Assembly: GCF_027947575.1 (NCBI RefSeq)
Contig: NZ_CP116256.1
Location: forward strand, 2,976,001-3,040,000
Direction: 5' to 3'
Origin: Streptomyces rubrogriseus
Lineage (GTDB): Bacteria > Actinomycetota > Actinomycetes > Streptomycetales > Streptomycetaceae
Length of the DNA stretch: 64,000 bases
The translations under genes and the position numbers were made by a program. Numbering within the stretch: the stretch's first letter is position 1; every line of letters begins with the position of its first letter. Positions 33,194 to 41,137 of the stretch are shown here, piece by piece. The notes beneath the pieces are model-generated. The model saw nothing but the letters and a program-made list of their open reading frames with translations. It did not search any database and had not been told where the DNA came from.

Positions 33194-34795
33194 ATGCCCT
33201 CCACGTCCGTGGATCACCCCGCCATGCCCGCGGCCGAGCCCGCCCCCGCGCCGGGGGCAGCCGGCCGCCTGCGGTCCAACCCGTGGCTGACCCTCCTCGC
33301 CGTCGCGTTCGGCCTGTTCATGGTCCAGCTCGACGGTTCCGTCGTCGCCATCGCCAACCCCGAGATCGGCAGCGACCTGCACGCGTCCACCGCCCAGCTC
33401 CAGTGGGTGACCAACGCCTACCTGCTGGCCCTCGCCGCCACCCTCATCCTGGGCGGCAAGCTCGGTGACCGCTTCGGCCGCCGCACCTACTACCTGGTGG
33501 GCGTCGCAGGCTTCACCCTCGCCTCGATCGCCATCGGCCTGGCCGGTTCGATCGAGGGCGTCGTCGCCTTCCGCGCCCTCCAAGGCGCCTTCGGCGGACT
33601 GCTGATGCCCAACACCCTCGGCCTGCTCCGCTCCGTCTTCCCGCCCAGGAAGTTCGGCATGGCCGTCGGTATCTGGGCCATGGTCTCCGCCGTCGCCACG
33701 GCCCTCGGGCCCATCGTCGGCGGCCTCCTCGTGGAGCACGTCGACTGGGAGTCCGTCTTCTACGTCAACGCCCCCATCGGCGTCGCCGCCATCGCCTTCG
33801 GCGCCCTCGTCCTCCCGGAGAGCCGCAACGCCGCGAGCCGCGAGCGCTTCGACATACCCGGGCTCGTCCTGCTCGCCCTCGGCCTCCTGGCCGTCGTCTT
33901 CGGTGTCGTCAAGGGCGAGACCTGGGGCTGGACCTCCGCCGGCACCCTCGGCGCCGTAGCCGCCGGTCTCCTGCTCCTCCTCGTGTTCGGCCGGTACGAG
34001 ACCCGCGTGGAGCACCCGCTGCTGCCGATGCGCCTGTTCCGCAGCCGCGCGCTGACCATCGGCGCGATCGTCACCGCGCTGAACTTCTTCGTGATGCTCG
34101 GCGTGATCTTCTTCGTCATGCTCTACCTGCAGAACGTGCGCGGCTTCACGCCGGTCGAGGCGGGCGTGCGCACGCTCCCGCTCAGCCTCGCCTCGCTGGT
34201 CGCCTCGCCACTGGGCGCGGCCCTGACCCAGCGCTTCGGGCCGCGGCTGACCATGCCGCTGGGCATGCTGCTCCAGGCCGCCTCCTGCTTCGGCATGCTC
34301 ACCTGGCAGACCGACTCCGCCTACGCCACGATGTGGCCGCCTTTCATCGCGCTCGGCCTCGGCGTCGGCATGGTGATGGCGGCCTCCTCCGACGCCATCG
34401 TGGGCAACGCCCCCGTCCGGGACGGCGGGGTGGCGGGCGGTCTCCAGGCGACGACCCTGCAGATCGGCGGCGCGCTCGGCACGTCCGTGCTGGTCTCCCT
34501 GATCAGCGCCGAGGTGGGCGCCACCCTCACCGGTGAGCTGACCGGCGCGGGCGTGCCCCCGGCCGTGGCCCACGGTCTCCAGGAGGCCCGGGACGCCGTG
34601 GCCATGGGCGTGGCGCCCGTCTCCGGCGAGATGCCGGCCGGGCTGCGGGCCGCCGTGGTGGAGGGCAGCGGGCAGGCGTTCATGAACGGCGTGCACGTGG
34701 CCGTGGTCGTCACCGGCGTCCTCTGCGTTCTCGGTGCTGCCCTGGCGGCGGCCGGACTCAGGCCTCCCCGGCCGCGGCCCGCGGAAGCACCGTGA
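33194..34795 (+). CDS. DHA2 family MFS drug transporter
   Basis: A 533-residue 14-helix drug:H+ antiporter. Motif D1 is LDGSVVAIANPEIGSDLHAS, motif A is GGKLGDRFGRRTYYLVG, motif B FRALQGAFGGLLMPNTLGLL, and motif C WAMVSAVATALGPIVGGLLVE. It probably exports an antibiotic or dye and is regulated by the upstream MarR protein. The 3' end overlaps the convergent DUF5519-like gene by 38 bases. Confidence 0.92.
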   Translation: MPSTSVDHPAMPAAEPAPAPGAAGRLRSNPWLTLLAVAFGLFMVQLDGSVVAIANPEIGSDLHASTAQLQWVTNAYLLALAATLILGGKLGDRFGRRTYYLVGVAGFTLASIAIGLAGSIEGVVAFRALQGAFGGLLMPNTLGLLRSVFPPRKFGMAVGIWAMVSAVATALGPIVGGLLVEHVDWESVFYVNAPIGVAAIAFGALVLPESRNAASRERFDIPGLVLLALGLLAVVFGVVKGETWGWTSAGTLGAVAAGLLLLLVFGRYETRVEHPLLPMRLFRSRALTIGAIVTALNFFVMLGVIFFVMLYLQNVRGFTPVEAGVRTLPLSLASLVASPLGAALTQRFGPRLTMPLGMLLQAASCFGMLTWQTDSAYATMWPPFIALGLGVGMVMAASSDAIVGNAPVRDGGVAGGLQATTLQIGGALGTSVLVSLISAEVGATLTGELTGAGVPPAVAHGLQEARDAVAMGVAPVSGEMPAGLRAAVVEGSGQAFMNGVHVAVVVTGVLCVLGAALAAAGLRPPRPRPAEAP

Positions 34796-35183
34796 CCCGG
34801 TGGAAGTTGCACCCCGGGGGTGCCGACAGCGCCGTCGGCCCCGGCGGACCCGGGGCGAGGTCGGCCGGGGGCCGGGACTGATGCGCCTTCAGGGCGATGC
34901 TCACCAGGCTCAACAGCAGATCCACGTCCGCGTCGCAGTCCAGGTGCACGGTCACCCAACGGGAGCCGGGCACCAGACGGATGGCGGTGGAGCCGCCCAG
35001 GTCGTACTGGAAACGCTGGATGGCCCGGTGGGTGAGGTGGAGGTCCACGTCCCGGTCCGAGTGGAAGTGGACGATCTCGTCGCGGACGGAGCACAGTGCC
35101 CGTCCGGTTCCGCAACTGGCCGGACCCGCCGAGAGGTCGGGCCAGGCTTGCAGCCGCTCGAAGGCGCGCTGGGCCGGAGTCAT
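34758..35183 (-). CDS. Luciferase-family/DUF5519-like protein
   Basis: A 141-residue protein. Segments EIVHFHSDRDVDLHLTHRAI and GSRWVTVHLDCDADVDLLLS match small Streptomyces proteins labelled luciferase family or DUF5519, which contain no light-emitting activity. The C-terminal 35 residues are rich in Pro and Gly. It overlaps the MFS pump gene tail on the other strand by 38 bases. Function unknown; the name is by similarity of pattern only. Confidence 0.65.
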   Translation of the reverse strand: MTPAQRAFERLQAWPDLSAGPASCGTGRALCSVRDEIVHFHSDRDVDLHLTHRAIQRFQYDLGGSTAIRLVPGSRWVTVHLDCDADVDLLLSLVSIALKAHQSRPPADLAPGPPGPTALSAPPGCNFHRVTVLPRAAAGEA

Positions 35184-35354
35184 GGCCCTATCGTCGCCCG
35201 CTCACCGCTTCGCAACCAGAGGTTGAGCGATTTGTAACCGGCACGTGAGGTCGGCGGGAGCCCTGGCGCCCCCGCCGACCGGGTGCCGACGCCTGCCCCG
35301 ACGCCTTTCCTGGCGTGCCTCGGGGCGTGCGTCGGTGCGTGCGTCGGCTGTGCG

Positions 35355-36449
35355 TCAGGGTGCCACGCAGCCGATCGAGTCGACCGGGAAGTCATTGCCC
35401 GTCGACGTGGCGGTGAAGCCGAAGGTCACGCTCCCGTCCGGTGGTACGACGCGGTTGTGGTCCACGTTGCGGACCGTGACCGTACCGTCGGAGCCGCTGG
35501 TCAGCGAACCGTTCCACACCCCGCCGAGCGTGGTCCCGCCGCCCGGCCGCCACTGCACGGCCCAGCCGTTCAGCGGCTCGGTGCCGTGGTTCATCACCTC
35601 GACCGAACCCTGGAAGCCGCCGCTCCAGGAGTTCTCCACCGAGTACACGGCCATGCAGGAGCCGGTGTGCGTGGGCGGGGTGGTCGGGTCCGTCGGGGTC
35701 GGTGTCGGATCCGGGTCGGGGGTGCTGCCGGAACCGCGGATGCCGGTGACCTCTCCGTTGCCGCCGTCGAAGACCACGTCCGAGCAGGAGAAGAAGTTCT
35801 CCTGGCTGTCCGAACGCACCCACTGCATGAAGATCAGCGCGTTGCCCGAGCGGCCCGACGGCAGCGCGAGGTCCCAGTAGTAGTGGCCCCCGTCGGTGCC
35901 CGGCGAGCCCTGCTGGGGCGGGTCGGTCACCGTCTGGATCAGCTCCAGGTCGTCCCAGCCCAGCTCGGACGTGGGCGACCAGCCCGGCTTGGTCAGGTAC
36001 ACCCGGAAGTCACCGGGATGAGCTGCCCAGTTGCTGTATTCCACCGGGATCGTCGCACCCGACGTCAGGTGCGTGCGGGGCCAGTCCGAGCGGGCGGCGT
36101 TGTAGGCGGAGAAGTCGTACGGGGAACGGTCGCCGGCGCTGCACAGGGTGCCGTCGGGCACGTAACCGGCGCCGCGGCCGCCCGCGTTGGAGTCGAGCAC
36201 GGCGAACCAGTTGTACAGGGCCGTCGCCCCGCTCTGGTCGAGGGCGGCCTGACAGGCGGGGTTCGTCGGGTCGAGGGCGCCGGTGCCGGTCTTGGCGTCC
36301 AGCTGGCACAGGTAGGTGCGGGAGCCGGGCATCATCGCCACGCCGTGCGCCTCGGCCCGCCCCTGCCCGAGCAGAAGGGTCACGCCGAGCGAGCCGAGCA
36401 GGGTGGCCAGCACCGCCGCGAGGGTGAGGAGTCTGGTGCGTCGAACCAT
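35355..36449 (-). CDS. celS2: Secreted AA10 lytic polysaccharide monooxygenase with CBM2, CelS2-like
   Basis: A 364-residue exported copper enzyme that oxidatively cleaves crystalline cellulose. Signal peptide residues 1-34 end in AEA; the mature protein starts with His35 (HGVAMMPGSR), the first histidine-brace ligand; the second is His144 in SNWAAHPGDF. The catalytic domain runs to about 228, followed by a Pro/Thr/Asp linker (PDPDPTPTPTDPTTPP) and a CBM2 cellulose-binding module (about 262-364). These positions match S. coelicolor CelS2. It lies 167 bases downstream of celB on the same strand but a strong terminator separates them. Confidence 0.95.
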   Translation of the reverse strand: MVRRTRLLTLAAVLATLLGSLGVTLLLGQGRAEAHGVAMMPGSRTYLCQLDAKTGTGALDPTNPACQAALDQSGATALYNWFAVLDSNAGGRGAGYVPDGTLCSAGDRSPYDFSAYNAARSDWPRTHLTSGATIPVEYSNWAAHPGDFRVYLTKPGWSPTSELGWDDLELIQTVTDPPQQGSPGTDGGHYYWDLALPSGRSGNALIFMQWVRSDSQENFFSCSDVVFDGGNGEVTGIRGSGSTPDPDPTPTPTDPTTPPTHTGSCMAVYSVENSWSGGFQGSVEVMNHGTEPLNGWAVQWRPGGGTTLGGVWNGSLTSGSDGTVTVRNVDHNRVVPPDGSVTFGFTATSTGNDFPVDSIGCVAP

Positions 36450-36489
36450 AGGGGGTCTCCTGGTTGCGGTCCGTGAGTGGGCTGACAAG

Positions 36490-36512
36490 TGTCTGAACGA
36501 ATGTCTGAACGA
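36490..36512. repeat. Direct repeat upstream of celS2
   Basis: TGTCTGAACGA occurs at 36490-36500 and 36502-36512, about 40-60 bases upstream of the celS2 start on its promoter side. The 12-base period would place two protein contacts on nearly the same helix face. No CebR palindrome is seen here. Confidence 0.5.
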
Positions 36513-36563
36513 GCGCTTGGATGATCAGTTCATGACAAGATCGGGGACGGCCTGCCGTGGAAC

Positions 36564-36605
36564 CCCCGCCCGTCCGGGGCGGGCGCTTCGACCGGACGGG
36601 CGGGG
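36564..36605. terminator. Strong hairpin terminator after celB
   Basis: A perfect 14-bp stem (36564-36577 with 36592-36605) and 14-base loop immediately after the celB stop; it would separate celB from celS2 transcription. Confidence 0.85.
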
Positions 36606-36616
36606 AGGCGGGGCCG

Positions 36617-37768
36617 TTACGCCGTGGTGCAGGCGGTGGCGTTCAGGCGGAAGCCGGTCGGCTCGGCGAACGCGCCGCCGTAGGTGCCCTGGAAGCCGAA
36701 CGACAGGCTGCCGCCCGGTGCGATCCGGGAGTTGTGGCTCGCGCCGGTTGCCGTGACGGACCCAGAGGAGGGTGTCAGGGACGCGTTCCAGGCGTTGGTG
36801 ATCCGCTGACCGGAGGGCAGGGTGAAGGCGAGTTGCCAGCCGTCGACGGGAGCCGTGCCCGTGTTGGTGACGGTGACGTCCGCGGTGAAGCCGTCCTGCC
36901 AGACGTTCGTGCCGTACGCCACCGCACACGCCGACGGGCCGCCCGGGCCGCCGGGGTCGGGGTCGGTGCCGCCGGGAGTGCCGGTCTCGATGGTGGAGGA
37001 GAAGGAGTTCACCGCCAGTCCGGCGCCGTTCTGCCACGGCTCGAACCCGGCCTGAACGCTCGTCAGGTACCAGTCGTTCTCGGCGAGTCCGCGCGCGACG
37101 GTCGCCCGGACGAAGTCCATGACGTCGAAGCTCCAGCCGGTGATGGCCGACGGTGCCACGAACGACAGCACGTCGTTCGAGCCGTTGCCGCCGCTCCACA
37201 CCTCCCAGGTCCGACCGCCGACGGAGGCCGTGCCCACCGGTGAGCCGATGGGCTGGATCGGACCCACCCTGTTGAACCAGATCATGATCTCGGTCTGATT
37301 CACCCCGTCGGTACGGGCCGTCGGGTCCAGCCAGATGTCGTACGAGGCGTTGTAGACGGCGCTGTCGACGAAGCCGTACGAGATGCTGGACGGCGCCGCG
37401 GAGACGGTGTCGAGCCGGACGGGGAGGTCCGTGCCCGGTGAACAGGTCGTGTAGTGGCAGCCGTTGAAGACCGACGGGTACGACTTCGGCGCCCCGTTGG
37501 TCGGTGCCGAGCCGTCGGCCTGCGTGACCCGGAAGCCGGTGTCGGTGGCGGTGACGCACTGGGTGGCGGTGGAGCCCCAGCGGTTGTTCTGGACGACGTA
37601 TCTGCCCTGGATCGTCGTCGTCCCGAACGGTTCGCAGATCGTGGTGTCCGCCTGGGCGGGCGCGGCGGCTGTCACCAGGGACGACACGAGGGCGAAGGCC
37701 GCGAAGGCCGCGCCCAGGGCCGCCAAGAGGCCGCGCGGGGCGCGGGCACGGGGCCGTAACGTTCGCAT
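36617..37768 (-). CDS. celB: Secreted GH12 endoglucanase with CBM2, CelB-like
   Basis: A 383-residue exported endo-1,4-beta-glucanase. A long signal peptide (basic start, hydrophobic LLAALGAAFAAFALVSSLV, cleavage near AQA) precedes the GH12 domain (about 42-270). The nucleophile Glu is in TEIMIWFNRVG and the acid/base Glu in AGFEPWQNGAGLAVNSF. A Gly/Pro linker (GTDPDPGGPGGP) leads to a C-terminal CBM2 (about 285-383). Two CebR-type palindromes lie 40-80 bases upstream of the ATG, predicting repression released by cello-oligosaccharides. Its partner is the celS2 LPMO downstream. Confidence 0.93.
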   Translation of the reverse strand: MRTLRPRARAPRGLLAALGAAFAAFALVSSLVTAAAPAQADTTICEPFGTTTIQGRYVVQNNRWGSTATQCVTATDTGFRVTQADGSAPTNGAPKSYPSVFNGCHYTTCSPGTDLPVRLDTVSAAPSSISYGFVDSAVYNASYDIWLDPTARTDGVNQTEIMIWFNRVGPIQPIGSPVGTASVGGRTWEVWSGGNGSNDVLSFVAPSAITGWSFDVMDFVRATVARGLAENDWYLTSVQAGFEPWQNGAGLAVNSFSSTIETGTPGGTDPDPGGPGGPSACAVAYGTNVWQDGFTADVTVTNTGTAPVDGWQLAFTLPSGQRITNAWNASLTPSSGSVTATGASHNSRIAPGGSLSFGFQGTYGGAFAEPTGFRLNATACTTA

Positions 37769-37808
37769 GGGGGCCTCTCCGGAAGGGTGGGGGAAAGAGG
37801 GGCCGGTG

Positions 37809-37822
37809 CGGGAGCGCTCCCA
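37809..37822. promoter_or_regulatory. CebR-type operator 1 upstream of celB
   Basis: CGGGAGCGCTCCCA, one base different from the CebR consensus TGGGAGCGCTCCCA known from Streptomyces, 40 bases before the celB start. Confidence 0.75.
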
Positions 37823-37834
37823 ACTCCCCACTGA

Positions 37835-37848
37835 TGGGAGCGCTCCCA
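37835..37848. promoter_or_regulatory. CebR-type operator 2 upstream of celB
   Basis: TGGGAGCGCTCCCA, a perfect match to the known CebR box and a perfect palindrome, 66 bases before the celB start. Confidence 0.88.
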
Positions 37849-37952
37849 CTTACCGGTTGATGGGACTGTAGAAGCGGTTCATGTTCCTGACAAGACTGTG
37901 CGCGCCATAGTTGTCGAACGAATCTCGAAGCCGCAGGTGGGAGGGGTCCGCT

Positions 37953-37968
37953 CCGGGAGCGCTCCCGG
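37953..37968. promoter_or_regulatory. Third CebR-like palindrome downstream of the LacI gene
   Basis: CCGGGAGCGCTCCCGG is a 16-bp perfect palindrome containing the GGGAGCGCTCCC core. It lies 18 bases after the LacI regulator stop, 185 bases upstream of celB. It could be an auxiliary operator for looping or the regulator's terminator. Confidence 0.6.
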
Positions 37969-37986
37969 CGGCCAGGTTCCGATCGC

Positions 37987-39012
37987 TCAGGCGGAGTCCC
38001 GGAGTACCAGCTCGGTACGGAGGATGACGTGCCGCCAGGCGACCGGGGCGTCCTCCATCTCCTCCAGCAGCAGCCGCACCATCGTGCGGCCGATCTCCTC
38101 CAGCGGCTGCCGGACGGTCGTCAGCGGCGGGTCCGTGGGCCGGGCCGGGTGGAAGTCGTCGAAGCCGATCACGGCGACGTCCTGCGGCACCCGCCGGCCC
38201 GCGGCCCGCAGTGCGTTGAGCGCCCCGGCGGCCAGCGTGTCCGAGGCGGCGAAGACCGCGTCCAGGTCCGGGTGCCGGGCCAGCAGGTCGGTCATCGCCC
38301 GGTGCCCGCTCTCCTCCGTGAAGTCGCTCCCCTCGACGACCAGCGACGGCCCCGCAGTCACGCCCGCCTGCTCCAGCGCCTCCCGGTAGCCGCGCAGTCG
38401 GCACTGGGCGACGTACATGTCGAGCGGTCCGCTGATGGCCCCGATCGTGCGCCGGCCGGCGTCCAGCAGATACGTCACCGCGCCGCGCGCACCACCCGCG
38501 TTGTCCGCGTCGACGTAGGTGACGCACTCCTCGCCGGAACGCCGCCCCAGCATGACGGTGGGCAGCCCCGCGTCGGCGAGCATGTCGGGCAGCGGATCCT
38601 TGGCGTGCACGGACATGAGCAGCACCCCGTCGACCCGGCCGCCGCGCGCGTACTCCACGAAACGCCGCCGCTCGGTGTCCGTGCGGACCAGGGTGAGCAG
38701 CAGCTGCAACGGGGTGTCGGTGAGGGCGTCGCCGACGGCGTGGACGATCTCCGTGAAGAACGGCTCCCCGAACAGCCGCCAGTCCGGCTCCGTCATCACC
38801 AGCGCGACGGCGTCCGCACGGTGGCCGGCCAGCGAACGGGCCGCGAGATTCGGCACGTACCCCAGCTCGGCGATGGCCCGCTGCACGGCGCGGCGCGTCG
38901 AGTCGCGCACACCGGCCGCGTTGTTGACGACCCTTGAGACGGTGCCTCGCCCCACGCCTGCGCGGGCGGCCACCTCCTCCAGCGTCGGCGTACCCGGACG
39001 CTGCCTGCCCAT
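37987..39012 (-). CDS. LacI family transcriptional regulator
   Basis: A 341-residue LacI/GalR repressor. The N-terminal HTH reads TLEEVAARAGVGRGTVSRVV followed by the hinge helix NLAARSLAGHRADAVALV; the periplasmic-binding-like core spans about 60-335, with FAASDTLAAGALNALRAAGR and DVAVIGFDDF. The effector is a sugar, not identified. It sits just upstream of celB on the same strand, so local control of cellulase genes is likely; it is a CebR paralogue candidate because CebR itself is normally encoded next to the cebEFG transporter. Confidence 0.9.
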   Translation of the reverse strand: MGRQRPGTPTLEEVAARAGVGRGTVSRVVNNAAGVRDSTRRAVQRAIAELGYVPNLAARSLAGHRADAVALVMTEPDWRLFGEPFFTEIVHAVGDALTDTPLQLLLTLVRTDTERRRFVEYARGGRVDGVLLMSVHAKDPLPDMLADAGLPTVMLGRRSGEECVTYVDADNAGGARGAVTYLLDAGRRTIGAISGPLDMYVAQCRLRGYREALEQAGVTAGPSLVVEGSDFTEESGHRAMTDLLARHPDLDAVFAASDTLAAGALNALRAAGRRVPQDVAVIGFDDFHPARPTDPPLTTVRQPLEEIGRTMVRLLLEEMEDAPVAWRHVILRTELVLRDSA

Positions 39013-39088
39013 GTCCGCCCGCCTTCCCCCACGAGATCGTCCGATACTACGGTGACCCGCCGGGTCGCCCGCCTGCCGGGACGGCGGA

Positions 39089-41137
39089 TCATGGAGAGGT
39101 GAGGCCGGGGAGCCTCGCGCCCCACGCGGCGGCACACAGAGCACGGTCCACCTCCTCCGTGTAGACGGCCGCGCCCAGCCACGCGCGGGCGAAGCGCCCG
39201 GTGTCGGCCGGAAGGAGCCGGCCGAAGGGGTCGCGCGTCCGTTCCGCGGCGGTGGCGTGCAACTCGGCGAGCAGCTCACCGGCGGTGCCGAGGCCGTACC
39301 GACGCAGACGCGCGGCCTCGGACCCCCGGCTCCCGGGGAAGGCCAGCACGCGGCGGCCACCGGACGCGGCCTGGTGGACCCGGCGCCGCAGCAGATGCAC
39401 GGGGGCCTCGTCCGCGGCGGTCGCCGCCGGTGCGGACGGTGCGGACGGTGTGGTCGGGGTGTCGCCCGCGGGGCCCGACGCCGCTTCCGCGGGCAGGTCC
39501 GCGCGGCGGAGCCGGTCGAGACCGAGGTCGATCCGGCTGTCCGGATCGGTGGGATGGCTCGCCGCCAGCAGCAACGCGCGGGCCTGCGGGGCCGGTGTGA
39601 GCCGGGCGACCACGCGGAGCCGGGCACTGCGCGCGAACGCGAGCCGAGCGAGGAGGCGCAGGTTCTCGCGGTGGGGCAATGCGGGGTCGTCGTGGGCGGC
39701 GGCCAGTCGGACCGTCAGCCCGTCGCAGTCGGCCAGCAGACACTCGCCCGCGGCCTCGCGGACCGTGCCGACGAGCGTGACGTCGAGGAACAGCAGGTCC
39801 TGGCCGTCTCGGCCGTTCTCGCCGTCCCGCTCGGTCCGTCCGGTGGTGTGGGGAGTGCGGTGCGCGTTCGGTACGTCCAGGTCGCTCGCCAGTGCCCGGG
39901 CGACCTGCTCGGCCACCGGTACCGCCCACAGCCGGTCGAGCGGCTCGGCGTACCACGAGGCGCCGGGCGCGCGGACGGCCCGCACCCTCGTTCCCGCCCC
40001 CAGGCGGCCCGTCGGGGAGACCGTCGCCCCGGACACGGCGAGTCCCGCGCGCGAGAGTTCACGGGGCGTCAGGGAGGTGTCGCCGATGCGCACGGCACGG
40101 TCCGCCGAGCCCGTGGCCCGTTCGGCGCCGCCCGGGGCCACGTCCGGGACCGTGTAGAGCCGCCCCGCGGTATCGACGGTCCAGGTGACGGTGCCCGCGT
40201 AGCCGGTCGTCGTGAGGACCGGCTCGGCGAAGAGCCCGTACAGACGCAGCGACCCGTCCGGTGAGTACGGCTGCCGTACCCTGCCGCGCAGCCCGGCCAG
40301 CTCGGGCCCCGTGGCGTCCGGGAGGCGGTGCGCGAGGAGGAGGACGTCGCGCAGGGCCGCGCCGAGATCGCTCAGACGGTGTGCGGGGTCGGCGGCACGG
40401 GCCGCGCGCAGCGCCGTGACCACGGCGACGGCACGGCCGGAGGCGCGCGGGAGGCCGGCGAGTCGCGCGGTGTGCGCGGCCCGCAGCAGCTCCGCCTGGA
40501 GCACGGCCCCGGCACCTTCGATGCCTGCCTCCAGCACGGCGGCCGCCGCGGTGTGCAGCGCCGCCGAGGCGGCGCACTGGGCGGGGGTGGCCGATTCCGG
40601 GGCCGGGACGTCGCCGGGAGCGGCGCCGGGGGCCTGGGCGGCGGACGGGGCAGGGGCCGGGGTGAGGCCCGGGGCGGGCGCTGCGGCCGGTGCTGCGGTC
40701 GGTGGTGAGACCGGTGGTGAGGCCGCTGTTGAGGCCGGTGTTGAGGCCCCGGCCGGTCCCGGAGCGAACTCCTGCGGTGGCTCCGTGGGTGACGGCTCCC
40801 CGACCGCCGGTTCCGTGGGCGACGGCTCCCCGACCGCCGGTTCCGTGGGCTCGGCGACCGGGGCCGCCGATGCCGCGGCGGCCCGGTGAAGGCAGTCGGG
40901 CGCGAGCAGGCACCCGCAGCGGATCGCCCCGGCACTGGACACGATCCCGTCGGGAGCGTGCAGTTCGAGGTCGGTTTCGGCGTCGACCGCGATGCGCACG
41001 ATGTCGCCGTCCCGGACCACCGGCCGCCCCGAGACCTTGGCGACCCCCGCGTCCAGTCGCTTGCGCAGCCGGGGCGTGAGCGCGGCGACGAGCTCGGCGG
41101 TCACCGAGGGGCTGACCGGCGGAAGGAGCGGGCTCAT
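39089..41137 (-). CDS. SWIM zinc-finger protein (YehQ-like), last gene of MoxR-VWA operon
   Basis: A 682-residue protein. The SWIM motif RCGCLLAPDCLHRAA (Cys-x-Cys-x5-Cys-x-His) lies at about 74-88, followed by a disordered 100-residue Pro/Ala/Glu linker (VGEPSPTEPAVGEPSPTEPP, encoded by 30-bp DNA repeats) and a long helical/beta C-terminal part of unknown fold. SWIM domains bind DNA or protein. Its ATG overlaps the VWA gene stop by four bases. In Escherichia coli the yehQ SWIM gene also follows the VWA gene yehP. A molecular role is unknown. Confidence 0.8.
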   Translation of the reverse strand: MSPLLPPVSPSVTAELVAALTPRLRKRLDAGVAKVSGRPVVRDGDIVRIAVDAETDLELHAPDGIVSSAGAIRCGCLLAPDCLHRAAAASAAPVAEPTEPAVGEPSPTEPAVGEPSPTEPPQEFAPGPAGASTPASTAASPPVSPPTAAPAAAPAPGLTPAPAPSAAQAPGAAPGDVPAPESATPAQCAASAALHTAAAAVLEAGIEGAGAVLQAELLRAAHTARLAGLPRASGRAVAVVTALRAARAADPAHRLSDLGAALRDVLLLAHRLPDATGPELAGLRGRVRQPYSPDGSLRLYGLFAEPVLTTTGYAGTVTWTVDTAGRLYTVPDVAPGGAERATGSADRAVRIGDTSLTPRELSRAGLAVSGATVSPTGRLGAGTRVRAVRAPGASWYAEPLDRLWAVPVAEQVARALASDLDVPNAHRTPHTTGRTERDGENGRDGQDLLFLDVTLVGTVREAAGECLLADCDGLTVRLAAAHDDPALPHRENLRLLARLAFARSARLRVVARLTPAPQARALLLAASHPTDPDSRIDLGLDRLRRADLPAEAASGPAGDTPTTPSAPSAPAATAADEAPVHLLRRRVHQAASGGRRVLAFPGSRGSEAARLRRYGLGTAGELLAELHATAAERTRDPFGRLLPADTGRFARAWLGAAVYTEEVDRALCAAAWGARLPGLTSP
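40765..40850. repeat. 30-bp tandem repeat in SWIM gene linker
   Basis: About two and a half near-identical copies of a unit built from TTCCGTGGGC, GACGGCTCCC and CGACCGCCGG encode the repeated VGEPSPTEPA segment. Copy-number change would keep the frame. Confidence 0.8.

Noticed and set aside
34758..35183. Considered as a light-emitting luciferase.
   Set aside because: Family label only; size and motifs do not match luciferases.
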